64,000 bases of DNA. Origin: Tipula vernalis (lineage: Eukaryota > Arthropoda > Insecta > Diptera > Tipulidae). The translations under genes were made by a program, and so were the position numbers. Of the stretch, positions 44,840-55,129 are shown piece after piece (the stretch's first letter is position 1; each line of letters begins with the position of its first letter). The stretch spans positions 183,622,015 to 183,686,014 of the forward strand of contig OY282558.1 of assembly GCA_958295665.1 (NCBI GenBank), in the 5' to 3' direction. The notes below the pieces were generated by a model, which saw only the letters and a program-made list of their open reading frames with translations, was not told the DNA's origin and did not search any database.

Positions 44840-46060
44840 AATGAATACTGAAAGGTCTATACAAATGAAACTGACAAAAATTAATGTTCTTCCATTTAGC
44901 GGAGAATACACGGAATGGCAGTTATTCTATGACCTATATAGGGCACTATCCACGAAAATACGTAGCCAAAAGTTTCAATATCTAAGCGGTTTACTACGGT
45001 TTCTTAACTAACCTTCGGAAACTACTAAATAGTTCAGACGAAATTATTAGATAGCTGCGAGCATGGATTCTTGACTCATTATTATGCTATTCAATAAAGT
45101 CATGCGATGTACCAAAGACGTACGTTGTAGATTTTCCAACTATTGACGATTTTTTGAAATTCTTAGGCAAAAGATCAGATGCTCTGGAATCCCGTAAGTC
45201 ATTAAGTAGAAGGACTGATCCAAATTTGGAAAACTTTTACGATCGTTTGCAATCATTTCGGTAAAATGTGATGTTTGCGATTCTACGATCATTTTTTTGT
45301 ATCAGTGTAGAAAGCTCGCGAATAAATCGATTGACTAGCGGAGAAACTATAGTAAGGAATCAAAGCATTGCTTTAATTACCTCTTGGACACTTTCTCGTT
45401 ACACTTAAATCCAACAGAGTCTAAGTTAACCGCACCAGGCATCGTACGTGTTAACAAGGAAATCTGTCACGTTTAAGTAATTGCTGCACTTCCTCCACCA
45501 ACACCACACCAAAACAACTTTAGTCTATTGACTTGACTGGCATTGAATTAGTAGATCCCGAAAGACCTTATTTGGATGGGTTTGGTTGGACGCCAAGGTA
45601 ATATTCGAACCACCGCTCTTGATTGTCTACAATAACAAAATATTCAGCTGATTTCGATATAACCAAAAAGTTGAGAGCCTTTTGGGGAATTGGAGAAGAT
45701 TCGAGAGCCATCCAAATAGACAAATGAAGAAGAGGAAAGTGAAGTCTATTTTGTTGCTAATACCGTCAACGGAAGATTCCTTGTGAGGTTGCCGTTTGAG
45801 GAATCCAAGCGACCCTAGAAATATCGCTCAATTCAACAATTAGCAGGTTGCACGCCAGGGGGAGGAAATTTGTCAAAACCGAAGAATGTCAAAAGATATA
45901 TAAACCGTTCATGCAGGCATATATTGAACTCATTTGGTGAAAATTAGCACAGAAAGGGTGATTTGTGCCCATCAAACCATTTTTACTTCTAGAGAATTGG
46001 TACGCCAATTGAAGTAAATTTGTACTAAAATTAAAATCTACTTTGCTAAATGATTTACCC
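44840..46060 (+). pseudogene. BEL/Pao remnant BEL-6
   Basis: Strongly decayed plus-strand element. Readable: KINVLPFSGEYTEWQLFYD and KFQYLSGLLR (gag, 44875-45000), FPTIDDFLKFLGKRSDALES (gag end, 45138-45197), then VDPERPYLDGFGW (linker) near 45550-45590, RAFWGIGEDSRA near 45678-45713, and FVANTVNGRFLVRLPFEE near 45750-45800. Stops and shifts are frequent, and zinc knuckles and protease are not clear. It ends before the RT core. Confidence 0.7.
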
Positions 46061-46464
46061 GGCTATTGGTCCGCAGCCTGGGTTGTGAAAACTAACTCAT
46101 ATACGTTTTCAGACATTTAGGTTTTTCTAATATCTTTATGTTCAGGAACGATCGTTTGGTTGTAGAATGTAAAGCAATCGAGAAAACCAAGCAATAGAAA
46201 CTAATGTAAATGAAGATAATTTTATGCCGTGTAATTTTTCATAGAGAAATAATCAAACATTATTTTCGTTCCCTTTTGGAATTTTGTTTCAATTAGTTTT
46301 TTACATTTAGAGCGGGTAAATAGATTTTTTTTAGAAAACGATTTTGTTCGCTCTCTAGCCAATATGAAAATTTTAAAGATCATGTAATGAAGCATATTAG
46401 CATTTTGAGTTAGAATTATAGGAAATCAGTGCTTCCCTTGCTTCCAAAGACGCTATGCCCCAGG
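46061..46464. other. AT-rich non-coding sequence
   Basis: No feature recognised between BEL-6 and the minisatellite. Confidence 0.5.
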
Positions 46465-46800
46465 TTCCGTCCAACTTGGTCATATTCCAAAACTTTATCT
46501 AAAAATCATTTTAAAATGCCAATGCTAGTCTACCTATCGAACTTCATCATAATCGGTTGAGAAATAGCCAAGTTCTATCATACTTGGCCATATTCCAGAA
46601 CTTCATCCACCATAATCGGTTAAGAAATGGGCAAGTTCCATCATACTTGGCCATATTCCAGAACTTCATCGAAAAATCATTTTAGAATCCCATTTCCACA
46701 GCGCATGACAAATTTCATCATAATCAATGAAGGAATAGCCAAGTTCCATCATACTTGGCCATATTCCAGAAATGCTGGATTTCATCAAAATCGGATAAGA
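46465..46800 (+). repeat. Minisatellite with ACTTGGCCATATTCCAGAA core
   Basis: Three good copies of a CATACTTGGCCATATTCCAG core (starting near 46580, 46639 and 46749) and one diverged copy near 46474. They are separated by variable spacers that reuse TTCATCATAATCGGTTGAGAA and GAAAAATCATTTTA words. Spacing is irregular (59-170 bp), so this is a scrambled tandem array rather than a clean satellite. Confidence 0.75.
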
Positions 46801-46844
46801 TATAGAATCCTAATAAAATTTTTATAAAAAAAAAAATAACAAAT

Positions 46845-46955
46845 CCTTAGTTTAACGGACACATCACTACAACGTACCTTATTTAACACCTCACTACAAC
46901 GGACCACTTTTTGGTCCCGTCGATTTCCGTTGTAGTAAGGTTTCCTTATATATAG
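46845..46955. mobile_element. Small element with ACTACAACG inverted ends
   Basis: Left side: CACTACAACGTACC and CACTACAACGGACC. Right side, read on the minus strand: CTTACTACAACGGAAATCG. A central GGACCACTTTTTGGTCC palindrome lies at about 46904-46918. Ends of this type (AAACC.CACTACAACGG) are common in pogo/Tc1-mariner MITEs; the class is inference. A related end occurs at 52234. Confidence 0.45.
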
Positions 46956-47160
46956 ATTGCTCAACTGCTCACTAAACACTAATCCAACCGCAACTCAACC
47001 CCATTTCAACCCGCAAACGGCCTCCAACTCAACCCTCAACCAGCCGCAAACCCTATTTCAGTTAGATCCTCAAACCAGCAAATATAAAACATTGGCCAAC
47101 TGCTCACTGTCTATTTTCATCATCAAGACAGTTTATATTTATGTTTGTACTAAAATTTGA
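46956..47160 (+). repeat. AACTCAACCC-rich degenerate tract
   Basis: C-rich strand made of CAACTCAACCC and related words, just upstream of the likely BEL-7 LTR. Comparable tracts follow the integrase of BEL-7 (50940-51000) and of BEL-8 (56400-56770). The short open frame is a product of the repeats. Confidence 0.6.
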
Positions 47161-47557
47161 ATTTTCCCTTACCTGAATTTAAATTGCGCCCTAATGGCCT
47201 CTATATACTAGTACATTTGTATTTGTGAATAATTATAGTAAATATTGTAAATATGCCTTTAGCAAATTATAAATAAGTACCAAATTAATACCTTCATCGA
47301 CCATAGATGTCGTATTAGTCGTAATGACTTTACAAATTGTTGTATAAAAGACGAATAAAAAGATATTTACGGGGAGTCGCGTCGTGTACATATATAAAAT
47401 TAAGCGGTCAACCATTTTTGTCAAAAACATTTTTTTTTACAAGTGCGAAATTAAAGTACCAGTTTATTAATTTGTTAAAATAAAAGTGTTAATTCCAACC
47501 TAGTAGGCTTGTGTTTATTTATTATTGGAATTCTTCGCCAACCACCAACATATTTTT

Positions 47558-47575
47558 TGGTCCTTCGAGCCAGAT
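47558..47575 (+). promoter_or_regulatory. Primer-binding site of BEL-7
   Basis: TGGTCCTTCGAGCCAGAT follows the LTR-like CCAACA end by seven bases. A TGGTCCTTCGA.CC.GAT site is the form I associate with many dipteran BEL elements. It sets the 5' LTR end at about 47550; the LTR start, possibly near 47223, is not confirmed because no second LTR exists. A TATA-like TATAAAAG lies at 47342-47349. Confidence 0.7.
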
Positions 47576-47819
47576 CTCGATTTGGATTAAATCGACCGGT
47601 TTACCATTGTTATTAGTTGGAGAAGTTTTAAACCATCACCTATACATATATTGCCGAAGGTTTACTATTTGATTCACCACCTACCTAGTGGAAATTTGCC
47701 GATATATGTACCCGCAGCACCGTGAAATACAAAACACATCATACACCTCGTGGAAAATTTGATATTGGAAGCCATTTTGATTTTTCTACGCCACAAGTAT
47801 TAAAAACTTGAAAATGAAA

Positions 47820-48350
47820 TGAAAGATGAAATTACCAAGAATGGCAGTCATTTCATGATATGTTCATGTCGACAGTTCATGACAACCCAAGCTTAACCGG
47901 CGTACAAAAGCTTCAATACCTCAAAGGTGCATTAAGAGGAGAACCTAGTTCATTCCTAAGACATTTGGCTATAACGGAAAACAACTAGATAGAAGCTTAC
48001 CAAAAGCTACAATAGTTAAAAGGTATGGTAAGAAAAAATTTATATTAAGCTAATTAATTAAGGCATTTGTAAACCAACCAACCATCACCAACGCGTCAGC
48101 CAAGCACCTGCGTCAAATATGCGACACTTCAGATGAAGTAATTCGTGGAATAAAGGCATTATTTAATAATGCAGAAGGTCGCGATCCCTGGCTCATTTTT
48201 TTGGTTCTAAATAAATTAGACGAAGACACACACCAGCGTTGGTCGGATGAATCTAACAATATCGAATACCCTACCTGGCAATCATTCCTTGATTTTATAA
48301 ATAAAAGAGCCGATTCTTTAAAAAATTGCCCATCAACAGTAAAAAAAAAC
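47820..48350 (+). pseudogene. BEL-7 gag
   Basis: Readable text: a PSLTGVQKLQYLKGALRGEP segment near 47890-47945, then LRQICDTSDEVIRGIKALF and GRDPWLIFLVLNKLDEDTHQ near 48105-48240, and SFLDFINKRADSLKNCPS near 48285-48335. These are the capsid landmarks seen in BEL-1 and BEL-2. Stops and a frame change at about 48010-48090 break it. Confidence 0.85.
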
Positions 48351-48355
48351 CGCAT

Positions 48356-48845
48356 CCACGCCCTGCCATGACCCGTAGTTTCACCGTAGCTACCAAATAT
48401 TGCCCATTATGTGATACAGCCCACAATCTCCATGAATGTTCAAAATTTAAGACAATCACCAATGTGAGTAAAAGACGAGAATTTATGCAAAAGGCCAATC
48501 GTTGTTTCAACTGCTTGTGTGATTCTCATTTGGTGTCTAAATGCAGGTCGAAAAAATCATGTTTGAAGTTCCAAAAACGTCACAATACCCTACTTAATTT
48601 ACCATCTAATCAAAACACCTATCCAGGGCAGAATATTCAGAATAACCTTGTAAAAACAACAACCGATGATACCGCAACAACGTCAATGCATCTAACTTCA
48701 TCTACAATCCAAATATTCCAATCGAAATCATACAAGGACTATTACAAACAACGCTCGTAGATGTAAGAGGAGTAGATAATGTGTTATATTGTTGCAGGGC
48801 ACTACTAGATTCTGGAAGTCTAGCGTCATTCATAACTGAATCGTG
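48356..48845 (+). pseudogene. BEL-7 nucleocapsid knuckles and protease
   Basis: Frame 48326-48760 holds CPLCDTAHNLHEC, CFNCLCDSHLVSKC and a third, degenerate SCLKFQKRHNTLL knuckle. After a stop near 48760 another frame reads CRALLDSGSLASFITESC (about 48795-48850), the protease active site with an intact DSGS. The capsid and knuckle frames are linked by a shift near 48340. Confidence 0.9.
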
Positions 48846-49319
48846 CGCTCAGGAGTTGGGGTTATCTCGAAGAAACCACCGAACCATAGTGGAAGGCTTA
48901 TCGTCATCAAAGGTGGAATCTCCAAGGGAAAAGTGAGCATGGAGGTATTCTCTCGTTCGCGACAAGCCACATCAATCAATATAGAAACTCTTGTGTTACC
49001 ATCAATTACCGCGAAGCAACCACAGATGAACATAGCTGAATACCATTGGGAAGAATTCGGAACCTTAGAGTTAACAGACCCGAATTTCTATGAGTCTGAC
49101 GTCATAGATATTTTAATCGGATGTGACCACTACCTATCATTAATCTTACCAGGTCATATTCAGAGCATCAAAAACAACTTAACAGCACAAGAAACCATTT
49201 TTGGTTGGATTATTTCGGGGACAATGAAGCATAGAGAATCTACAGCGAACATTAAGTCACTATGTACGTCTATCAATATTGATAGGACACTCACCAAATT
49301 TTGGGAAATGAAGACATGA
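48843..49319 (+). pseudogene. BEL-7 protease-RT linker
   Basis: The open frame includes LELTDPNFYESDVIDILIGCD and QETIFGWIISGTM, the standard linker landmarks, then RTLTKFWEMK. Its first residues before about 48930 belong to a shifted protease frame. It stops at 49319, where in BEL-1 the corresponding frame continues to RT. Confidence 0.88.
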
Positions 49320-49329
49320 AAACACCCAT

Positions 49330-50145
49330 ACCACTAACACAACAAGAAGTTCAATGTGAACAAGATTTTGTTAACCACTACCAAAGAAATAGTGGTGGTC
49401 GATACATCGTGACCCTAAAGCTGGAGCACTTGGAGAATCGAAATCTCAAGCCATCAGAAGACTTCAATCAATAGAACGTAAGCTAACAAGAGATCCAGGC
49501 CTGAAAAAGGAATATATTAAGTTTATGAGAGATTTCGAGGAGTTGGGACACATGGAACCTATACCAGACAACGAAATAGATATCCCCTGGAACAAGTCCT
49601 ATTATATACCACACCCTTCTGTCTGCAAGGAGGCAAGTACCACAACCAAGGTGCGTGTTGTTTTTGATGAGTCAGCTAAAACCAGGTCAGGCAGATCACT
49701 CAACGAAATTCTGCTCGTTGGGCCATCAGTCCAGCAAACTCTGCAACAAATTCTGCTACGCTTTCGTTTCCACAGATAAGTTATGACAGCAGACCTGGAG
49801 AAAATATTCAGGCAAATATTAATCGCTCAACAGCATGCCGATTTTCAGAAAATATTATGGAGAGAGGAACCAACTGATGCCATACAGGAATATCGTTTGC
49901 TCACCGTCACCTATGGAACCGCATCAGCACCATTTTTGTCAACCTGTGTCTTGAAACAGATTGCTGATGAGAATAAACAATCTTTTCCGAAAGCAGCAAC
50001 GATTATCGGTAGAGATTTCTACGTAGATGACCTTATGACTGGTGTAACTCTCGGAAAGAACTAAATTTAATTGAGTCTGTTACCGTACCAAGATGGCTCA
50101 ATTTTACCTCTAATCCAATAACGTTACACGGTTTTTCAGATGCGT
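49330..50145 (+). pseudogene. BEL-7 reverse transcriptase
   Basis: 49525-49779 carries FEELGHMEPIPDNEI, YYIPHPSV, VRVVFDESAKT and SLNEILLVGPSVQ. A stop at 49780 (after RFRFHR) is followed by 49783-50064 with MTADLEKIFRQI (first Asp), TYGTASAPFLSTC and DFYVDDLMTG (catalytic YVDD). The RNase H start PRWLNFTSNPITLHGFSDA lies near 50083-50148 in another frame and is then cut. Apart from the stop, RT landmarks are complete. Confidence 0.92.
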
Positions 50146-50159
50146 ACAGATGCTAAACT

Positions 50160-50520
50160 CCCAGGTATGTATGTTAGATATTACTCTCTGAGTATTTATA
50201 AATATTAATAAAATTCATTCTTTGCAGCGACTAATAATGTACACAATTCTCTCAACAAACAGTATTGTTAATTCAATACTTAGTTATAATGATCCGGTGA
50301 CGAGAATGCATTTAAGGATATCGTCTAACACTTTCATCGCTATTAGAAAATTCTTGCCCAATAAAAACCATGGTTGGGGACCTGAAAATGGAACTAATGA
50401 TATTTTTGCTGTGGTTGGCAAGTGGGACTAGTTATAGAATTGTAGGTGCAGCAATGAACATGTCAAGATCCGCAGTTTGTGATATTGTTGACAAAATGCT
50501 GGACACTAGAAAATGCTAGA
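50160..50520 (+). pseudogene. PIF/Harbinger (HARBI1-like) transposase N-terminal fragment
   Basis: From a CAG acceptor near 50227 the frame reads RMHLRISSNTFIAIRKFL, then after a one-base shift FLLWLASGTSYRIVG and MNMSRSAVCDIVDKMLD (about 50400-50510). This matches the HARBI1 N-terminal region F.LSR..F..L and LASG.SYR.V, and the helix-turn-helix with S.S.V.DIV. The upstream part (50155-50227) starts GTATGT and looks like an intron. No DDE residues follow. It sits exactly where BEL-7 RNase H should be. Confidence 0.7.
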
Positions 50521-50689
50521 ACTTATTATATGGTATTATATAAATAAAATTAAATTAAATTATATAAAATTTATTTTGTTTACTTCACCGGCACAGAAAC
50601 AAGAATTATTACGGACATGTCAAAATTATAACACCCCGGTGCTGTGATAATTTGGTTGCGTACAGTTTAACATTAATTTATCACAAAAC

Positions 50690-50985
50690 AATTATTTCGC
50701 ACAGAAATCGAACACATCCTAAAGAACAATTGTCAATTATTAAAAACCCATAAATTAATTAACCTTAATCCTTTCCTAGATAATAATGTACTTAGAGTTG
50801 GCGGGCATATAGAGCGAGCAACTGTACCGTCTGATGTGAAACACCCAACGAAGGTGACATCACTGAAGTTCTGGTTCGCACAACCACTGAAGCGCTACTT
50901 TGCGGGAATCATACGCTATTGTTACCCGCAAATTGACCCCTAACTTAACATTTAACTCAATCCCTTAAAACTTAACATTTAACTC
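50690..50985 (+). pseudogene. BEL-7 integrase N-terminal fragment
   Basis: Reads TEIEHILKNNCQLLKTHKLI and LNPFLDNNVLRVGGHIERA, then VPSDVKHPTKV, the well-known L.PFLD..G.LRVGGR segment before the BEL integrase zinc finger. A stop follows at TACCCGCAAATTGACCCCTAA near 50940, and the catalytic core is missing. Confidence 0.85.
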
Positions 50986-51029
50986 AAAACCAGCGCATAC
51001 ATATAACAAATTGGTAAATATTTCTATCA

Positions 51030-51235
51030 CCAGGTGATTTGGGTCAATTCGTATGGCAGATACACGACCCTCTTGACGTACAGGTTCCAAAAGCTTTTCA
51101 AATCTCCGCCGTGACCATAGAAACAGATTGGCGAAAAAAATTCTAAATCGAGATACCATGGGTACAGGCAACCAGACATCTAGACATCCAGATGTACAGA
51201 CAGACGGACAGACACGTTTTTTTTTGTTTTGCTTT
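51030..51235 (+). repeat. Dispersed repeat related to 57340-57475
   Basis: Shares GGTCAATTCGTATGG.AGATAC, GTACAGGTT, GA.ACCATGGGT.CAG and CA.CAGACGGAC words in the same order with 57340-57475. Both end in a T-rich run after the GACAGACGGAC part. Probably a 3' region of a retroelement; both copies follow BEL integrase debris and an AACTCAACCC tract. Confidence 0.6.
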
Positions 51236-51539
51236 TTTAGACTCAGTGATTTTAAAAACGTCAAGAAAAGTGATTTTGGACCCACTAAATTTTTGGTCAT
51301 TTTTGACAGGATTTCAATGCTTAGGTGTTTTTAGGCCAAAGTAATACAGAAAGGTAAGAAATATTTCAATAATAAAAATTATAATTTAAATATAAATTAA
51401 TTCAAAATTATAAATTATTTCAGGAATTCATAATAATTTAATTAAGAGATCATCCATGATGACTTACCAAAAAAAAAAATTCAAATTTCAAAGATAATTT
51501 AATCAATATAGTTTTGTAATGCAGTTGCTTTCCACAGTT

Positions 51540-51960
51540 ACATCCTCTCAAGGCACCAGGTATCGACAAACTTCTTTACATTTTAATCAAAAACGTTCCT
51601 TTGCATTGTATTGAATTTTTATTGAAATTGTTTTTATAAATGTCTTTCAATCGGTAATTTTTCCAGCCAATGGAAACTTGATAGAATAACACGTGTGCTA
51701 AAAGTGAAACTATTCGAGCGGTTTATAAAATCTAGAATTGAAACATTTTTAGGTGACCATAACATGTTAATTCCAGAACAATTTATTTTTTGAACCCAAA
51801 ATTCTACAAAACATCAAATCCACTGAATAATTAATAACGTTAGAGATATTCGATATACATACTCGTAAATCTACCGCCATGGTGTTAATAGACTTCAAGA
51901 ATGCATTTGATCTGGTTTCGCCACACATTTAAGTTTAAATCACTTTTCAGCTAATTAAAA
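51540..51960 (+). pseudogene. Jockey-like LINE RT fragment
   Basis: Plus-strand text with LKAPGIDKLLYILIKNVPL, then a FQPMET region, KLFERFIKSRIETFL, LIPEQFIF and TAMVLIDFKNAFDLV-like residues near 51880-51915. This matches the K.APG.D, SK..ER, QFGFR and DI..AFD.VWH series of jockey-clade RT. Every segment is interrupted by stops, and the catalytic YADD is not reached. Confidence 0.65.
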
Positions 51961-52074
51961 TTTTTTGTTTATTTATTTACATAAGTAAAGAAATCGATTT
52001 TGTCATTAACATTTATGATTTCAATTATTAAAATTTAATATTAATATCGGTCAGAATTTTAAAATTACTAGCAG

Positions 52075-52233
52075 TCTTAACCAGTCAAAGACCAGAACCC
52101 CATAGAAAATGTAAGGGGAGGATCATTTAGAAAAGTTTACGAGGACAACCGACAATTACAAACGATTAATAGCCTGAGAACAGCAGTTAAACTTGCTTGG
52201 AGCGGATTACCGCCTGAAATCTTTAATCAATTA
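52075..52233 (+). pseudogene. Tc1/mariner-type transposase C-terminal fragment
   Basis: Reads DQNPIENVRGGSFRKVYE and TINSLRTAVKLAWSGLPPE. It matches the SPDLNPIENLWG...V motif, which contains the third catalytic residue region of Tc1-like DDE transposases, and the following L...I..AW segment. The rest of the transposase is not present upstream, where jockey debris lies. The fragment ends at the SINYSKT-type remains just before the CAGTAAAACTTAG end. Confidence 0.65.
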
Positions 52234-52320
52234 CAGTAAAACTTAGTTATAACGTAAGGTCAAGGAACCGAGAGCGAACATAACATCGCGAGTGTACGTT
52301 ATAGCTATGGAAATGTATAT
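52234..52320. mobile_element. Small pogo/mariner-like MITE end
   Basis: Starts CAGTAAAACTTAGTTATAAC and contains TATAACGTA near its left end and its complement TACGTTATAGC near 52305-52315. A CAGTA.AAC..CTATAACG start is typical of pogo-like short repeats. Related to 46845-46955. Assignment is inference. Confidence 0.4.
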
Positions 52321-53605
52321 ACTAATGAAAAAACCTAATACGTTTTGATGTAAATCCGTAGAAATTTCAATTTATACCAAATTAATTATTTTTTTATGTT
52401 TATAAAGGTAAATAAATGAATTAATTTACTTTATTTGTATTTATTTGATTGAAGTTTATACATTTTCCAAAATGTGATGATGTAGTTATGTAAGAAGGGG
52501 AATTTTGGATGATCGTCCCTTCTGCATTAATTTGTTTAAAATATTTAAATTAATGGTTTAATTAAACCGAAAAATCAGATGGTGATAAAGTTATAAATTG
52601 AAACTCAAAATATACACCAATAATCAGAATATAAATTCGTTTACGTAACCAACAACACTAAACCAAAAGTTAAAATCAATACATTAAATTTAAAACCAAT
52701 AATCAAAAATTACATGATAACGAAAAGAATAAAAATAAAACTCAAAAAAATTGATTTCCCATTTACAATTGTATATGTCAAGATGAAATTTCGATTTTTT
52801 TTTTTTTGCCAGATGAGAAATCATCGCAAAGAAAATTATCGAAAATAAATCAAATATTTAAACAAAAATATTTCTCTAACCACAAACGAAATTCTACATT
52901 CACCCACACCCATCGCCATCAGAAAAAAAAGCTCAAACATTTTTCAATCTAATAAAGTTCTAATAACAATAAAAGAAAATGCGAAGAACCAACAAAATGA
53001 AATGAAAATAACAGTTTCAGCTTTCAACGTATACATTCATATGTACATAACGATGTAAAATATAAAAACCACCTTCTGTTCTTAAAATTAACCCTTTTCT
53101 GTTGATATTTTAAATTTGGCGAAAATCGTTACGAATGTCATCGATCTCATTAAGGAAGGGTTACTCTCGTTAATAGATGTGGGATAAAAATGGAATAAAA
53201 ATTAAAAAAATTGCTTTGCAATCTGCTTGCTGATGATTCTGATGTTTATTGTATGGATGGTGAAGCCAATTCAGTAAACTATCCGAGAAAAAGCTCGTTT
53301 TCTTACTTCTGGCAGAAAGATATATAGAGAGATGGTTTTTTCTTTACTTGAATTGAATCTAGCGATTAATATTTTTATTGAAATAAAACAATTGTTTTTA
53401 AATTGGCAACATTTTTATAGCAACAAACCATTGCAACATTACTGAATGCGAGGATGTTTGGAAAAATTTAGCGAAATCCATTTTACAAAATTTGAATTTG
53501 ATTCTAAAGAAATGTTTTTATAATCGATATAAAATGGTTTTTGAACCAGCATCATTTTTAGTTTCACCTAAACGTTTATGTAAATAGATAAGAAGAAGAA
53601 TCGGA
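52321..53605. other. AT-rich non-coding sequence
   Basis: Long AT-rich stretch with no coding motif, tandem repeat or element end recognised. Confidence 0.55.
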
Positions 53606-53812
53606 ATAGGTCCGAAAGGCCGAATGTCGAAAGGCCGAATGTCGAAAGGCCGAATGTGGAAAGGCCGAACGCCGAAAGGCCGCATGACGAAAGGCCGAAT
53701 GTCTCGAAAGGGCGAATGTGTCGAAAGGCTAAATGTCGAAAGGCCGAATGTTGGAAGGCCGAATTTCGAAAGGCCTAATGTGTCGAAATGGCGAATGTCG
53801 AAGTTGTGTTGA
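53606..53812 (+). repeat. 15-bp minisatellite, GGCCGAATGTCGAAA type (left arm)
   Basis: About 13 copies of a 15-bp unit, GGCCGAATGTCGAAA, with point changes and 1-2 bp insertions (for example GTCTCGAAAGGG). It is translated as repeated SKGRM in one frame, but there is no evidence of a gene. The same unit occurs inverted at 54180-54330, so the two arrays act as long inverted arms around a 370-bp AT-rich centre. The layout resembles FB/foldback transposons, whose terminal inverted repeats contain internal tandem repeats. Confidence 0.85.
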
Positions 53813-54179
53813 AATTGAGTTTAATTTTTCACCTTTTTATGAATGAAAATTTTCAAAGTTTATATTTTTATCAACATTTTAGTATAAAAATGTTTAATAA
53901 TATGTAAATCGCCTTAAATATTAAAATTTTCTTACGTTTTTTTTTTGTCATATAATTAAAAATAATTATAGTAATAATTAATTATAATAAAAAAAGAAAA
54001 AGAAATAATTTTTTTATTCCCACAAAATTCGTACAAACAATTTTTTTATTCCCACAAAATTCGTACATTCGTCAAAATTTTACAATTTATTTAAATCATT
54101 TTACATTAAGAAATAAATTCAATGGTTTTAAATATTGATTTCAATCAATTAAGTGAGGGAAAGTTTAATGAAAATTGGG

Positions 54180-54330
54180 CATTTCGACCCAATCGGCTTT
54201 TTCACACATTAGGCCATTCGACCATTCGGCCTTTCGATCCATTCGGCCTTTAAACATTCAGGCTTTCGACACATGCGGCCTTTCGACACATTCGGCCTTT
54301 CGACATTTGGCCTTTCGACATTCGGCCTTC
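54180..54330 (-). repeat. 15-bp minisatellite, inverted (right arm)
   Basis: About ten copies of TTTCGACATTCGGCC, the complement of the left-arm unit, with more variation (CACACATTAGGCC, CCATTCGGCC). It begins CGACCCAATCGG and ends GGCCTTCCCG next to a second, short palindrome (54333-54492). Confidence 0.85.
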
Positions 54331-54332
54331 CC

Positions 54333-54492
54333 GTTAACTGATTCTTTCGTTCGATGTTGAAAGGCCGAATGTCGGAAGGGCGAACGCCGAAAGGCCGAAT
54401 GGGTAATCGGCCTTTCGGCGTTCGGTCTTTCGATATTTGGCCTTTCGACATTCGGCCTTTCAACATCGAACGGAAGAATCAGTGCAATTGAC
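54333..54492. repeat. Palindromic terminal block of the minisatellite locus
   Basis: Arms of about 70-85 nt: the left arm begins GTTAACTGATTC, TTTCGTTCGATG and continues in GGCCGAATGTC units; the right arm is its complement ending ATCAGTGCAATTGAC. The right arm has one more 15-bp unit than the left, so arm length differs by one repeat. The loop is only about four bases (GGGTA region near 54404-54408). Confidence 0.8.
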
Positions 54493-54494
54493 TA

Positions 54495-55129
54495 AAAAAA
54501 AAAGTTGCAAACTCACGGAAAAAGGGAAAGATGGTGTCTGGTTTTTTTTTGCTATAATTCCCAAATATCTGCTTTATTTGAACTAAAATCATCTAGAACC
54601 TAATCGAATGTACCGATGTACAAAACTATTTTTAATTTTCAAAAAACTCAAATAATTAGTTGGTTATAAAACTGAAATTTAATTTTTTAAGACTAACAAA
54701 TTTTCCGATATTTGTTTAATGACAAATAGTGTACTATATATACAATAGATCAAGGCTTCTAGACCTTTTGGCTAGAATAAAGTAAAAATTTGGGAATTAT
54801 ATAGCGTATTTCCTTGACAAATTTACAACAACCCCCAAAAAAAAATTGGATTTATTTAAATAATTCTAATTTTTGGTTGTGATACCTGCCACCAGAGTCA
54901 TAATACTTATTAAATTTTTATTTTATTTCGAAAGGTTGGCTTTTGTCAATTAAATCAAATTGGCAAATTTTCTTGTAAAAATAATAAACCCAAAATAATT
55001 CGAATTAAATTTTGGCCAACAAAATACGCTTATAGTTGGTTTAGCGCTTAACATTTCAGTGTAATTTTTGGTCACCTTTTTAATATTTCCAGAGAAAATC
55101 GAACCGTTGTTCGATTCGTTTCGTTTCCC
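54495..55129. other. AT-rich non-coding sequence
   Basis: Only low-complexity AT-rich sequence, with one partial, diverged precursor of the 180-bp repeat near 55085-55129. Confidence 0.5.

Larger units (their letters stand above)
47223..50985 (+). mobile_element. BEL/Pao retrotransposon BEL-7 with a Harbinger insertion
   Basis: Plus-strand BEL element: likely 5' LTR ending CCAACA at 47550, primer-binding site at 47558, gag, knuckles, protease, linker, RT and integrase start in order. The RNase H region is replaced by a Harbinger transposase fragment (50160-50520). Frames are interrupted, and the element ends inside integrase near 50985. Confidence 0.9.

Noticed and set aside
53624..53812. 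Open frame coding repeated SKGRM pentapeptide-like units
   Set aside because: It is the translation of the 15-bp minisatellite; length and reading frame depend only on the repeat, with no start context or flanking exon.
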